64,000 nucleotides of DNA from Dickeya aquatica (GCF_900095885.1 NZ_LT615367.1:4340001-4404000), one strand, 5' to 3'. Positions 47,417-58,794 are shown, counted from the stretch's first letter. Notes: generated from the letters alone by a model not told the origin. Translations and numbers: made by a program.

Positions 47417-48676
47417 ATGAATTTCTCTCGTTTCGGCAACAAATTTACCCGCCATTCCGGTATTACCCAGTTAATGGCTGACCTCAACGACGGGCTGCGT
47501 ACCCCCGGAGCCATCATGCTCGGCGGCGGCAACCCGGCGCACATTCCCGCGATGGATGACTATTTTCAGCAACTGTGCGGCGACCTGCTGGCGCAAGGCA
47601 CGCTGACAGACGCCTTGTGCAATTACGACGGCCCGCAGGGAAAAGACGCCCTGCTGCACTCGCTGGCAACGCTGTTGCGCGAAGAGTTGGGCTGGGAGAT
47701 TGGCCCGCAGAATATCGCCCTGACCAACGGCAGCCAGAGCGCCTTTTTCTACCTGTTTAACCTGTTCGCCGGGCGCAATGACGCCGGGCAGCTCAAGCGC
47801 GTGCTGTTCCCGCTGGCCCCGGAATACATCGGTTATGCCGATTCGGGGCTCGATGAGGAGATGTTTGTTTCCGTGCGCCCGCAGATTGAACTGCTACCTG
47901 AAGGGCAGTTCAAATATCACGTTGATTTTGAAAAGCTGAACATTACCGATGACATCGGCATGATCTGCGTCTCCCGCCCGACCAACCCGACCGGCAACGT
48001 GCTGACCGACGACGAGGTGCAGCATCTGGATGCGCTGGCGCGCGAACACCAGATCCCGCTGGTTATCGACAATGCTTACGGCGTGCCCTTTCCCGGCATT
48101 ATTTTCAGCGATGCCACACCGCTGTGGAACCCAAACATCATTCTGTGCATGAGCCTGTCCAAACTGGGGCTGCCGGGGGCGCGCTGCGGTATTGTGATTG
48201 CCGCAGAAAGCGTTATCGACGCCCTTGGCAACATGAACGGCATTGTCAGCCTGGCACCCGGCTCGATTGGCCCGGCGCTGGCTGATGAAATGATCCGGCG
48301 CGGCGACCTGCTGCGGCTCTCAAACGACGTGGTGCGCCCGTTCTACCGCCAGCGCGTAGAACACACCATTGCGATAATCCGCCGCTATCTGCCACCGGAG
48401 GTGTGCCTTATCCACAAACCCGAAGGGGCGATTTTCCTGTGGCTGTGGTTAAAAGAGTTGCCCATCACCACCGATGAACTGTACCAGCGCCTGAAAAAAC
48501 GCGGCGTGCTGATGGTGCCCGGCCACTATTTCTTCCCCGGCCTGGAGCAAGAGTGGGAACACGCCCACCAGTGCCTGCGCATGAACTATGTGCCGGAGCC
48601 GGAGAAAATCGAGCAGGGCGTCGCCATTCTGGCCGAAGAGGTAGCGCGGGCGCGGCGTGAAGCCAGCCCGCGCTAA
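47417..48676 (+). CDS. avtA: valine--pyruvate aminotransferase
   Basis: A 419-residue fold-type I aminotransferase, matching E. coli AvtA in length. PLP-binding features are SRPTNPTGNVL, DNAYGVPFPG and the Lys in MSLSKLGLPGARCG. It exchanges amino groups between valine and pyruvate, giving alanine and 2-ketoisovalerate. The start codon follows no strong ribosome-binding site. It stands alone, 134 bases after the EF4-like gene. Confidence 0.95.
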   Translation: MNFSRFGNKFTRHSGITQLMADLNDGLRTPGAIMLGGGNPAHIPAMDDYFQQLCGDLLAQGTLTDALCNYDGPQGKDALLHSLATLLREELGWEIGPQNIALTNGSQSAFFYLFNLFAGRNDAGQLKRVLFPLAPEYIGYADSGLDEEMFVSVRPQIELLPEGQFKYHVDFEKLNITDDIGMICVSRPTNPTGNVLTDDEVQHLDALAREHQIPLVIDNAYGVPFPGIIFSDATPLWNPNIILCMSLSKLGLPGARCGIVIAAESVIDALGNMNGIVSLAPGSIGPALADEMIRRGDLLRLSNDVVRPFYRQRVEHTIAIIRRYLPPEVCLIHKPEGAIFLWLWLKELPITTDELYQRLKKRGVLMVPGHYFFPGLEQEWEHAHQCLRMNYVPEPEKIEQGVAILAEEVARARREASPR

Positions 48677-48682
48677 ACACAA

Positions 48683-48734
48683 CGGCCCTTTTCCTTGTCG
48701 GTTGTCGCTTGCCGCCGCACGCAGAAAAGGGCCG
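48683..48734 (+). terminator. possible long hairpin after avtA
   Basis: An 11-bp inverted repeat CGGCCCTTTTC / GAAAAGGGCCG with a 30-base loop starts 7 bases after avtA. Without a T-run, it is at best a weak terminator. Confidence 0.4.
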
Positions 48735-48859
48735 CAGCAGAGACGGCACAGAGAGCCAATCCAGCCAATGTGTTCTACTGTTTACCCATTCATAAAACCG
48801 TCACGCCCGTTTACCCCGCGTTAAAATAAGACATGGCATTGGTGTTCTGTGGAGTAACA

Positions 48860-49054
48860 ATGAAAATTCTCAGGCAAGATAAAGTCCGTTTTCTGATATA
48901 CGCAGGGATCCTTCTTGTCATCATTGGAATAGCTGATGATCTTTATATAAGGTCACTCTCTTATTTACATATCACCCTCCTTTTTTTGCCTGATATTCGC
49001 ACTGAGAAATTCAAATCGCTTAAAGAAATAAACCTCAGCATAACTTTTCTATAA
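48860..49054 (+). CDS. small predicted membrane protein
   Basis: A 64-residue frame with one strongly hydrophobic segment (FLIYAGILLVIIGIADDLYI), a short basic N terminus and a charged tail. ATG 48860 has GGAG at 5 bases. I do not recognise a family. The combination of start signal, membrane helix and intergenic position makes it plausible, not proven. Confidence 0.45.
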   Translation: MKILRQDKVRFLIYAGILLVIIGIADDLYIRSLSYLHITLLFLPDIRTEKFKSLKEINLSITFL

Positions 49055-49193
49055 CCAGCATCGCCGGAATAACGCGTCCGGCGAAAAGCACCTTTATCAA
49101 AAAACCGCCATAAAAACCGAACAACAAAATTCATTAAAAACGCTGAGTGCGAGTGTTAAAATCATTTATCAATTACGCCAAAGGCGGCACGTT

Positions 49194-50363
49194 ATGAAAG
49201 ATTACTTGTCTATTGATGAACTTAATAAAACCTACCCCGTAGAGGCATTCTCGCTGCCTAGCCGCGATAAAAAAGCCACCCTTAATGGCCAAATTAACTG
49301 GCCGAACAGCGATAAAAACAGCCCATCCATCGTATTGATGTGCCCTGGTTCCGGGCTTCATAATCGCGATTATCTTGTGGGTGAAAGCCATACCAACAGT
49401 GATTTTGTTTTTTTAACTCTGGCGCAGGAACTGCTGGAGTCAGGGCTCGCCGTTGCCCGCTATGACTGCCGTGGCGTCAGCAGCCACCGGCGCGATGCCA
49501 GACTCAATCAACCTGAATTTATTGTAAAAAAAGACCTGGCTTTTCTTGAACAATTTATCGATGCTGATATTCGAGGCACCGTCACCCCACTTAGCCAATA
49601 CGATGATATTTTCACAATTTATGATTATCTGACGCAATATACAGCCGCGGGTGATACCACAAATATCCTTCTTCTCGGCCACTCGGAAGGGGGCATGAAT
49701 ATTTCCCGGCTGATTAAACATTACCGCATCCGTCCACAGGGCGTGGTGTTAATCTCGCCGCCGCTGCTTTCCATGCCAGATATCATGCAATGGCAGTTGT
49801 ATGAAAGAGAGATAACGTGGCTTAAAAATATCCCCCACTCCAACGGCATCATTACATTCGACGATATAAAAAAAGGCTATGGAAATAGCCCGCACGCATT
49901 TATCAGCACTATCAGTAAAATTATTCCATATAAAGGGTTCTGGGATTATCACGACCTGGAGAACGCCCGCGCAGAAGGCATGAAAAATTTTGAAGATCAA
50001 AGAGCAGCGGCAATGGCCCAACACGACGATGACCCCTGGCCTGCGCCCGCGCCATTCACCCAATACGCTTATGCATGGTGGAAACAATTATTCGCGCCGG
50101 ATGCTACCCCGGAACTGTTCAATTTAAAAAACACCACATTTCCCGTATCCATTTTCCTCGGCACCATGGATACGCAATTAGATAATCAAAAGCAGTATGC
50201 TTTTTTTATCGAGCACCGCCATGATTTCCCAAATATTGAAATATCTCTGCTGGAAGGGGTTGGCCATACCCTTGGCCTGCACGCGCTGATGGGGCCGATG
50301 GCTGATGAATGTATGGAAAAAATGATGCATGCCATTCATCGCATCGCCGTCAATGACCGCTAA
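49194..50363 (+). CDS. alpha/beta hydrolase
   Basis: A 389-residue alpha/beta-hydrolase-fold protein. The nucleophile elbow is GHSEGG (in NILLLGHSEGGMN), the oxyanion region MCPGSGLHNRD, an Asp is in GTMDTQLDN, and His is in GVGHTLGLH. No signal peptide is visible. The substrate is unknown; the family includes esterases and peptidases. It converges on the pyrimidine operon, with a perfect 30-base palindrome between. Confidence 0.82.
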   Translation: MKDYLSIDELNKTYPVEAFSLPSRDKKATLNGQINWPNSDKNSPSIVLMCPGSGLHNRDYLVGESHTNSDFVFLTLAQELLESGLAVARYDCRGVSSHRRDARLNQPEFIVKKDLAFLEQFIDADIRGTVTPLSQYDDIFTIYDYLTQYTAAGDTTNILLLGHSEGGMNISRLIKHYRIRPQGVVLISPPLLSMPDIMQWQLYEREITWLKNIPHSNGIITFDDIKKGYGNSPHAFISTISKIIPYKGFWDYHDLENARAEGMKNFEDQRAAAMAQHDDDPWPAPAPFTQYAYAWWKQLFAPDATPELFNLKNTTFPVSIFLGTMDTQLDNQKQYAFFIEHRHDFPNIEISLLEGVGHTLGLHALMGPMADECMEKMMHAIHRIAVNDR

Positions 50364-50388
50364 AGCCACTCACGCGACAACGCATCAT

Positions 50389-50418
50389 CACGGCACAGGG
50401 CAGCTGCCCTGTGCCGTG
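50389..50418. terminator. perfect 30-base palindrome between convergent genes
   Basis: CACGGCACAGGGCAG is followed at once by its exact reverse complement. The stem would be 13-15 bp with a minimal loop. It separates the hydrolase (plus) from the pyrimidine operon end (minus). No T-run is attached. Confidence 0.6.
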
Positions 50419-50433
50419 TAGCGCATCAGACGC

Positions 50434-51723
50434 TTACTGCCCGCGCGCGACCACACCGGCGCGCTCCAGCATCGCATGTAGCAACACGTTAGCCCCCGCC
50501 GCCACCTGTTCGGGCGCGGCGTATTCGATTTCATTGTGGCTGATCCCGTCTTTACAGGGGATGAAGATCATGCCGGTCGGGGCCAGCAGGCTGGTGTAGA
50601 CGGCATCGTGACCGGCACCGGAGACAATATCGCGGTGCGAGTAGCCAAGCTGTTGCGCCGCGCGCCGCACCGCCGCCTGGCAGTCCGGGTGAAAAGGGGC
50701 CGCCGGGTAGTGCGAGACCTGCGTCAGGCTAATACCAAGGCCGGTTTCCTGCTCAAGTTGTTGCAGATACCCCTTCAATGCGGCGTCCATCGCATCAACC
50801 TGCGCATCGCTGATGTTGCGAAAATCGACAGAGAATTTCACCGCGCCCGGCACCACGTTGCGGCTGTTCGGGTGTACCTGCACCATGCCCACCGTGCCGC
50901 GACCGTGCGGAGCAAAGCGCCCGGCTATCGCCACCACTTCCTGCATGATGCGCGCCGCCACCTGTAGCGCATCTTTACGCAGCGCCATCGGCGTCGGCCC
51001 GGCGTGAGACTCCTGCCCGGTCACAACACAGTCATACCAGCGGATGCCCAGCACCGCCTGCACCACGCCAATCTCAATGCCTTCGTCTTCCAGAATCGGC
51101 CCTTGTTCGATATGGGCTTCAAAATAAGCGCCGATAGGGTGATCGCCCGGTGTCTGTGGCCCGACGTAACCGATGCGCGTCAGCTCTTCGCGCACCGTTT
51201 TACCGTCCACATCGGTAGCGGCATAGGCGTGCTCCAGTGAAAAGACCCCGGCAAACACGCCGGAGCCCATCATGACCGGCACAAAACGGGAGCCCTCTTC
51301 ATTGGTCCAAAACACCATCTCCAGCGGGGCCTGCGTCTCTATCTGGCAATCGTTCAGGGTGCGTATTACCTCCAGCGCCGCCAGCACGCCAAAATTACCA
51401 TCGAACTTGCCGCCGGTGGGCTGGGTATCAATATGGCTGCCAGCGACAATCGGCGGCAGCGCGTTGTTGCGCCCGGCGCGGCGCAGGAAAACATTGCCGA
51501 TTTGGTCAATCGTTACCGTTAATCCGGCGGCTTTGCCCCAGTCCACCACGCAGTCACGGCCCTGTCGGTCAAGGTCAGTAAGCGTCAGGCGACACACGCC
51601 GCCTTTGGGCGTCGCGCCAATTTGCGCCAGCGTCATCAGGGATTGCCACAGGCGTTCGCCGTTTACCCGCACATCGCGGGTGTCGATAACGCCTGATGCG
51701 TCGCTCAGTACATCGCTCATCAT
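50434..51723 (-). CDS. N-carbamoyl-beta-alanine amidohydrolase (M20 family)
   Basis: A 429-residue zinc-dependent amidohydrolase of the hydantoinase/carbamoylase family. Metal-ligand motifs GSHIDTQPTGGKFDGN, TNEEGSRF and HIEQGP, and the late SGAGHDAVY and SHNEIEYA, are all visible. With preTA and hydA upstream it should hydrolyse N-carbamoyl-beta-alanine to beta-alanine, CO2 and NH3, the last step of reductive uracil breakdown. Allantoate-type activity is an alternative for the family. ATG 51723 follows GAGGAAG; longer starts to 51804 run through the repeat array and are less likely. Confidence 0.88.
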   Translation of the reverse strand: MMSDVLSDASGVIDTRDVRVNGERLWQSLMTLAQIGATPKGGVCRLTLTDLDRQGRDCVVDWGKAAGLTVTIDQIGNVFLRRAGRNNALPPIVAGSHIDTQPTGGKFDGNFGVLAALEVIRTLNDCQIETQAPLEMVFWTNEEGSRFVPVMMGSGVFAGVFSLEHAYAATDVDGKTVREELTRIGYVGPQTPGDHPIGAYFEAHIEQGPILEDEGIEIGVVQAVLGIRWYDCVVTGQESHAGPTPMALRKDALQVAARIMQEVVAIAGRFAPHGRGTVGMVQVHPNSRNVVPGAVKFSVDFRNISDAQVDAMDAALKGYLQQLEQETGLGISLTQVSHYPAAPFHPDCQAAVRRAAQQLGYSHRDIVSGAGHDAVYTSLLAPTGMIFIPCKDGISHNEIEYAAPEQVAAGANVLLHAMLERAGVVARGQ

Positions 51724-51775
51724 GTTGTCTTCCTCATCAAGTGAACCCCGGCGTGCATCACGCCGTGCCGACATT

Positions 51776-53277
<1,502 letters not shown>

Positions 53278-53328
53278 TTATTCACACGTGACCGTTATTC
53301 ACGCATGACTGTTATTCACGAATGACCG
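53278..53328. repeat. three 17-bp tandem repeats between preA and hydA
   Basis: TTATTCACACGTGACCG, TTATTCACGCATGACTG and TTATTCACGAATGACCG lie head to tail at 53278, 53295 and 53312. They fill the whole space from next to the preA stop codon to the hydA ribosome-binding site. In transcript sense the unit is CGGTCATGCGTGAATAA. Confidence 0.9.
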
Positions 53329-53329
53329 T

Positions 53330-54643
53330 TCAGGCCGCGCCAGCGGCGGTGGCGAGCGGATTATTGGGGTGCGTCGTCCAGTTGGCGTATTCGCCGCTGA
53401 CGCTGTTTCCGGTGCGTAAATCCACCTCGCCGGGTTGCAGGTGGCGCATGGTGATGCAGTTTGCTACCGGGCAGATGGACGCGCACAGGTTGCACCCCAC
53501 GCACTCCTCTTCTTTGACTTCAAAGTGGCGTTCCCCCTGTTTTTCATGGCTAATCGCCTGATGGGAGGTATCTTCACAGGCGAGGTAGCAACGCCCGCAT
53601 TTGATGCACAATTCCTGATCGATAACTGCTTTTTCGACGTGGTTAAGGTTTAGATAGCGCCAGTCGGTCACGCTGGCGACGGCGCGCCCGCGCAACTCCG
53701 CCAGGGAACGGTAGCCCTGTTCATCCATAAAATTGGACAGGCCGCTTATCATGTCTCGCACGATGGGGAAGCCGTGTACCATCGCCGCCGTACACACCTG
53801 CACGGTGGTGCAGCCCAGCGCGATAAATTCCGCCGCATCGCGCCAGGTAGAAATGCCGCCGATGCCGGACATCGGTAAATCTGCCGTCTGCCTATCACGG
53901 GCGATTTCCGACACCATATTGAGCGCAATCGGTTTTACCGCCGGGCCGCAGTAACCGCCGTGAGAGCCTTTGTCGCCGGTATGCGGCGTCATGCGCATTT
54001 GGTTTAAATCCACCCCCATCACCGAGTTGATGGTGTTAATCAGCGACACCGCATCCGCACCGCCGCGCTTTGCCGCCCGCGCCGGGTAGCGAATATCGGT
54101 AATGTTCGGCGTCAGTTTGACCATCACCGGCAGGCGAGAATACTGCTTGCACCAGCGCGTCACCCGCTCGATATACTCCGGCACCTGGCCGACGGCCGCG
54201 CCCATGCCGCGCTCGCTCATACCATGCGGGCAGCCAAAATTCAGCTCAATGCCATCTGCGCCTGTCTGCTCGACCAGCGGCAAAATGTACTGCCACGCCG
54301 CCTCTTCGCACGGCACCATCAGCGAGACAATCACGGCGCGATCGGGCCAGTTGCGTTTGACGCGCGCAATCTCTTCCAGGTTGACATGCAGCGGCCGGTC
54401 GGTGATGAGCTCAATGTTATTTAACCCCAGCACCCGGCGATCGGCCCCCAGCAGCGTGCCGTAGCGCGGCCCGCTGACATTGACGACGTGCGGGTCAAGC
54501 CCCAGGGTTTTCCACACCACGCCGCCCCAGCCCGCTTCAAACGCGCGCACCACGTTGTACTCTTTATCCGTCGGCGGCGCAGAGGCCAGCCAGAAAGGGT
54601 TAGGGCTTTTGATGCCCAGAAATTCCGTGCGTAAATCAGCCAT
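53330..54643 (-). CDS. preA: NAD-dependent dihydropyrimidine dehydrogenase subunit PreA
   Basis: A 437-residue FMN and iron-sulfur protein. The N-terminal dihydroorotate-dehydrogenase-like barrel has NPFWLASAPPTDKEYNVVRA, GIELNFGCPHGMSERGMGAA and CKQYSRLPVMVKLTPN. The C-terminal domain binds two 4Fe-4S clusters (CIKCGRCYLACED and CVGCNLCASICPVANC). With PreT it reduces uracil and thymine to the 5,6-dihydro forms. ATG 54643 follows CAGGAGCG and overlaps the preT end by 8 bases. The upstream start at 54703 lies inside preT and is rejected. Confidence 0.95.
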   Translation of the reverse strand: MADLRTEFLGIKSPNPFWLASAPPTDKEYNVVRAFEAGWGGVVWKTLGLDPHVVNVSGPRYGTLLGADRRVLGLNNIELITDRPLHVNLEEIARVKRNWPDRAVIVSLMVPCEEAAWQYILPLVEQTGADGIELNFGCPHGMSERGMGAAVGQVPEYIERVTRWCKQYSRLPVMVKLTPNITDIRYPARAAKRGGADAVSLINTINSVMGVDLNQMRMTPHTGDKGSHGGYCGPAVKPIALNMVSEIARDRQTADLPMSGIGGISTWRDAAEFIALGCTTVQVCTAAMVHGFPIVRDMISGLSNFMDEQGYRSLAELRGRAVASVTDWRYLNLNHVEKAVIDQELCIKCGRCYLACEDTSHQAISHEKQGERHFEVKEEECVGCNLCASICPVANCITMRHLQPGEVDLRTGNSVSGEYANWTTHPNNPLATAAGAA

Positions 54644-56060
54644 GAGAACGCTCCTGCCCTGACAGTGAGAGTGATAAGGTATCGTTGGCCGCGACCCGGC
54701 CATCCACGCTTAACGCCAGTTCGATGGATTTCGCCGCCAGCTTGCCCTGACGTACCGCATCAACCGTTAAATCCAGCCCGCCATCGCAGCAATCGCCGCC
54801 CGCCCACACGCCCGGCAGTGACGTGCGCCCGGCGTCATCCACCCGCAGGCGGCCATTTTTCAGCGCCAGCAACGGGCCTGCGGGTAACGGGTCGTAATGC
54901 TGGCCGATAGCCATCAGCACCATATCGGCCGGGAGCGTAAAGGTTTCCCCGCTGGCCACGAGCGCGCCCTCATGGGGCTGCATCACCGCAAAGGTGACGG
55001 CGCTAAGCCTGCCCTCCTCACCATGCAACGCTTGCGCCACCGCCCAGTGGCGAATCAATACGCCGTTGTGCTGCGCCCACTGCACCTCTTTGTGCGAAGC
55101 GCTCATCTGCGCCTCACCCCGGCGATACACGATGGTGACTTCACGCGCGCCCAGTTTTTTCGCCTGCACAGCGGCATCCACCGCCGTCATGCCGCCGCCT
55201 ATCACCACCACCTGACGGCCCACCGCCACCTCGCTCATGTCGGCGGCCTGGCGCAGCGCGGCAATAAACGCCACCGCATCCTCGACCCCCGCAAGCGGCG
55301 GGCTGGCTATCTCCAGCGCATTGACCCCCGCCAGCCCCATGCCGAGAAACACGGCGTCATACCCGGCCCGCAGCCCCTCAAGGGTGATGCTCTGGCCCAG
55401 CCGTTGCCCAAGGCGCAGCTCAATCCCGCCGACCGACAGCAGCCAGGCAATCTCTTTTTGGGCAAAATCCCCGGTGGTTTTGTACGCCGCCAGCCCATAT
55501 TCATTGAGCCCGCCGGGCTTGTCTTGCGCATCAAACACCACCACCTGATGGCCGCATACCGCCAGCCGGTGCGCGACCGTCAGCCCGGCCGGGCCCGCCC
55601 CCACCACCGCGACGCGCTTGCCGGTATCCGGCGCGCGCATAAATAGCGGTTTGCCGGGGTTCGCCAGATAACTGTCGGTGGCGAACCGCTGCAACAGGCC
55701 AATCTTCACCGGATTACCGTCCTGCGCGTGGCGCACGCAGCGCTGTTCGCACAGGGTTTCCGTCGGGCACACGCGCGCGCACATGCCGCCCAGCACATTC
55801 GCCTGCAAAATCACCTCGGCTGCGCCACGCACATTGTCCTGTGCGATGCGGTGGATGAAACTGGGCACATCAATATCCGCCGGACAAGCGCGCGTGCAGG
55901 GCGCATCAAAACAGTAATAACAGCGCTCGGCTTCGATAACCGCTTGAGTGGCACTCAGCGGCGGGTGGCTGTCGCTAAACTGCGCGCGATAGTGCGCCTC
56001 GCTCAACCGGCCCGGCACAATACCCGGCGCATCACTACCGACAGGGGTTGGAGTCTTCAT
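54636..56060 (-). CDS. preT: NAD-dependent dihydropyrimidine dehydrogenase subunit PreT
   Basis: A 474-residue glutamate-synthase-small-subunit-like flavoprotein. N-terminal Cys groups for iron-sulfur clusters (CYYCFDAPCTRACP and CARVCPTETLCEQRC) are followed by an FAD motif VAVVGAGPAGLTVAH and an NAD(P)H motif VVVIGGGMTAVDAA. It passes electrons from NADH to PreA. It is the first gene of the pyrimidine operon. ATG 56060 has GAGG 7 bases upstream. A RutR-like operator lies about 155 bases upstream. Confidence 0.95.
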   Translation of the reverse strand: MKTPTPVGSDAPGIVPGRLSEAHYRAQFSDSHPPLSATQAVIEAERCYYCFDAPCTRACPADIDVPSFIHRIAQDNVRGAAEVILQANVLGGMCARVCPTETLCEQRCVRHAQDGNPVKIGLLQRFATDSYLANPGKPLFMRAPDTGKRVAVVGAGPAGLTVAHRLAVCGHQVVVFDAQDKPGGLNEYGLAAYKTTGDFAQKEIAWLLSVGGIELRLGQRLGQSITLEGLRAGYDAVFLGMGLAGVNALEIASPPLAGVEDAVAFIAALRQAADMSEVAVGRQVVVIGGGMTAVDAAVQAKKLGAREVTIVYRRGEAQMSASHKEVQWAQHNGVLIRHWAVAQALHGEEGRLSAVTFAVMQPHEGALVASGETFTLPADMVLMAIGQHYDPLPAGPLLALKNGRLRVDDAGRTSLPGVWAGGDCCDGGLDLTVDAVRQGKLAAKSIELALSVDGRVAANDTLSLSLSGQERSHG

Positions 56061-56214
56061 CACGCCACCTCAAGAACAAGGGAAATATCGGGGTAACAGC
56101 GGTTAACGCACGCTATCTGTCGGGAACAGTCGCCAATAGGGGGTTGCAGCCGAATGCGCATGGTACGTCTCCTGAACAGGGGCAGCGGGAGAACCCGACC
56201 GCCCGGTTAAAAAC

Positions 56215-56230
56215 CTGACCATTTGGTTAA
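56215..56230 (-). promoter_or_regulatory. RutR-like operator upstream of preT
   Basis: CTGACCATTTGGTTAA matches the E. coli RutR consensus TTGACCANNTGGTCAA at 12 of 14 defined positions. It lies in the long preT upstream region. A RutR-like TetR-family regulator is encoded at 63146-63841. Confidence 0.6.
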
Positions 56231-56620
56231 CTTTTCAGGAAAGGTAATGCGATTGTTGTGCCAGCTTTTCAGCGCACAATAACCAAAGAAAAAACAGGGA
56301 ATTAGCCCATCATTAATGCAGCAATAAGCGCAACTTTTGACCACATTGGGTGCAAAACCAGCAAAAAGGCCCATGCGTTGCGCTATTTTTGTGCTTTTGG
56401 GCAGAATTGATATAACTTATGGCGGGGTTAAAGATAACGGTAAATTGATCTTACCAATTCTCGCCGCAGATCATTGCCTGATGCATTATCAGATTTCTGC
56501 TGCGTGATACCGTTAACCTCACAAAAAATATATCCACACCGGCCCAGGCTGATTTGAGTCGGTAAAGATGACGGGTAAGAGCCGAACCAAGGCCGGATAA
56601 TCAATCCAGTAACCTGCTTA

Positions 56621-56648
56621 TATTCAGCGTGCAGTATTTAGCGTGCAT
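56621..56648. repeat. 14-bp direct repeat
   Basis: TATTCAGCGTGCAG is followed by TATTTAGCGTGCAT, with only two differences. It lies upstream of the LysR-type gene. It may be a pair of regulator half-sites or one of the window's short tandem duplications. Confidence 0.6.
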
Positions 56649-56820
56649 ACAACGAAGTATGACAATGATGGCATCACCATGCGTTATTCGATACCGGTGT
56701 GAAGATCACCTGGCGTTTAAGTTAGATGCATAATCTAATTTTAAGCAGGCTAATAAAAAACACAGCGATTTTTACCGGACTGACGAAGTTTGAATACCTT
56801 CTTCATAGGAAAGGGATTTA

Positions 56821-57699
56821 ATGGATCTCAATCAGCTTAAAACATTCGTGACCGTAGCAGAAACCTCAAGCCTTACCCGGGCTGCCAGCCTGCTTTTTCT
56901 CAGCCAACCCGCCGTCAGCGCACATATTAAGTCTCTTGAAGGTGAGTACAACGTCAAGCTTTTTAACCGCACGCCAAGGGGAATGGAACTGACCGCCGCA
57001 GGTATCATCATGCGTGATGAAGCCCGAATAGCGCTGGATGCGGCGAATAATTTTATTACCAAAGCCCGCACCATTAATGATGTAAAAACCTGCTCGCTGG
57101 GAACTATTTCCGTCCCTGTCATTTTGAATTTACCGGGGGTGCTATCAAGATTACGCCAACACCAGCAAGACGTTAACCTCACTATTCGACAAAATATTTC
57201 CGGGCATATTATTGATGGCGTCATAAATGGTGAATTAGACGCAGGTTTTGTTATCGGCCATGTATCCACCCCCGGCATTGGCGTATTAGAAATATCCCCC
57301 ATTTCGCTGTGTATTGCTGGCCCCTGGAGCTGGAAAGAGAAAATTGCCGCAGCAAAATGGGGAGATATTCCCTCTTTCCCGTGGATTGCGACTCCCGATA
57401 AATGCTCTTTCACGACCATCAGCCGCGATTTTTTTGCCAAAAATAATATCAGCGTTGAGCCGTCAGTCGTCGCTGACCAGGAAAAAACACTCACCGAACT
57501 GGTTTGCATGGAGATGGGGTTAACCTTAATGCGTGAAGACCTGGCATTATCCGCACAAGATAATCAGCAAGTCTTTATTTGGCCGGGAGAGAAGACCGTC
57601 AGTCAGCTCTGTTTTATCTGGTCACGAAAAAGAGAAACCTCACCGGTCGTTACTGCCTTAATCGACACGGTGAGGGAAATATGGCATGTGGTTGATTAA
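56821..57699 (+). CDS. LysR-family transcriptional regulator
   Basis: A 292-residue LysR-type regulator. The N-terminal helix-turn-helix is QLKTFVTVAETSSLTRAASL and FLSQPAVSAHIKSLEGEY. The rest is the periplasmic-binding-like effector domain. It is convergent with the DMT exporter and ligase genes (57700-60291), abutting the exporter's stop codon. It may control them or the divergent pyrimidine operon. The effector is unknown. Confidence 0.9.
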   Translation: MDLNQLKTFVTVAETSSLTRAASLLFLSQPAVSAHIKSLEGEYNVKLFNRTPRGMELTAAGIIMRDEARIALDAANNFITKARTINDVKTCSLGTISVPVILNLPGVLSRLRQHQQDVNLTIRQNISGHIIDGVINGELDAGFVIGHVSTPGIGVLEISPISLCIAGPWSWKEKIAAAKWGDIPSFPWIATPDKCSFTTISRDFFAKNNISVEPSVVADQEKTLTELVCMEMGLTLMREDLALSAQDNQQVFIWPGEKTVSQLCFIWSRKRETSPVVTALIDTVREIWHVVD

Positions 57700-58665
57700 T
57701 TAACGGCTGCTCGTCGCCACTTTCATCGGTGCAACAGGCATCTGGGCCAGTTTCCGCTGATTCAGGTTATTTAAAATCAGCGCGGTTGCCGTAATGGTTG
57801 CACCGATGAGTTGCAGGTCGGTCGGTACTACCCCATTGAGTGCAGAGACAATAAACGCTGTCACTGGCACAACATCCATGAACAGCACACCATTGGTCGG
57901 GGTGATGATTTTATTGCCCACGTTCCAGCACAATACCGCCATCAAACCTGCAACCAACGCCATATACAGCAGATGGGGGACAACGATTGTTACTGCGGCA
58001 AGTTGCGGCACAGCAACCGTTCCTGTCGCCATCAGAAAGAGGTCAATAACCAGGACACTGATCATACCCAGCAGTGTTGTCAGCGTGGTGTAACGAACCG
58101 GGCTCCAGCCAGGAAAATATGAACCGCCGATGGTATAAAGCACCCAGCATAACGCACCAGCAATCAGCAATAAATTCGCGGTCATGTTGATGGATGACGA
58201 AAGAACCGCCGCCGGATTGCCATTGGTAATCACCAGTAATACGCCGCTAAAAGAGAGCAGAATAAAGCCGAAGGTGCTGGCATGAGGGCGGTTCTTTTTC
58301 AATGCCCAAATGGTCAGTAGCCCCAGCATCGGCATCGTCGCCATCATAATTGATGCAGTCAGTGCGCCAGAAGGCCCGGCAAGGTGCTGACCAAGAAAAA
58401 CCAGGAAGCCAAATCCGGCAAAACCTAATGTGCCGAACAACCATGCCAGCCCCCAACGCTCGCCTTTTAAATTAAAACTTTGACGACCTTCTTTTAATAG
58501 CAGCAACAGCGCAAATGCCAGCCCGGCAATACCATAACGCAGCGTAGTGAAATTAAACGGGTCAATATGTTGCAGTGCATCGGTCATTACCGGAAACATC
58601 GCACCCCATGAAACGGTTGCAGCTAAACAACATAAAAGTCCTTTACTGTATACGTTTTTCATCAT
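57700..58665 (-). CDS. EamA/DMT-family transporter
   Basis: A 321-residue membrane protein with about ten hydrophobic helices in two EamA repeats. Typical segments are TVSWGAMFPVMTDALQHIDP near the start and PTNGVLFMDVVPVTAFIVSA near the end. It starts at an ATG pair with AAAAGGAT upstream and follows the ligase gene by 129 bases in the same direction. It may export the product of the neighbouring ligase. Its end touches the LysR gene's end. Confidence 0.87.
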   Translation of the reverse strand: MMKNVYSKGLLCCLAATVSWGAMFPVMTDALQHIDPFNFTTLRYGIAGLAFALLLLLKEGRQSFNLKGERWGLAWLFGTLGFAGFGFLVFLGQHLAGPSGALTASIMMATMPMLGLLTIWALKKNRPHASTFGFILLSFSGVLLVITNGNPAAVLSSSINMTANLLLIAGALCWVLYTIGGSYFPGWSPVRYTTLTTLLGMISVLVIDLFLMATGTVAVPQLAAVTIVVPHLLYMALVAGLMAVLCWNVGNKIITPTNGVLFMDVVPVTAFIVSALNGVVPTDLQLIGATITATALILNNLNQRKLAQMPVAPMKVATSSR

Positions 58666-58794
58666 TTATCCTTTTCGAATTCAATAATTTTTTTCAGGTT
58701 AGTCATCATCACGGGTTCATAATTTCATAGTGGGGTGATGATGACTATTCGTAAATTTCTATACAGACCTCAGATATCCTGATACCGATATCAA

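Larger units (their letters stand above)
56061..56820. promoter_or_regulatory. divergent preT / LysR intergenic region
   Basis: About 760 bases with no credible gene. It contains the RutR-like site (56215-56230) and a 14-bp direct repeat (56621-56648). Both the pyrimidine operon (leftward) and the LysR-type gene (rightward) must have promoters here. AT-rich sequence near 56280-56460 is otherwise unassigned. Confidence 0.5.

Noticed and set aside
53278..53328. CRISPR array or phage attachment site
   Set aside because: Units are only 17 bp, directly adjacent with no spacers, and there are no cas genes or integrase nearby.
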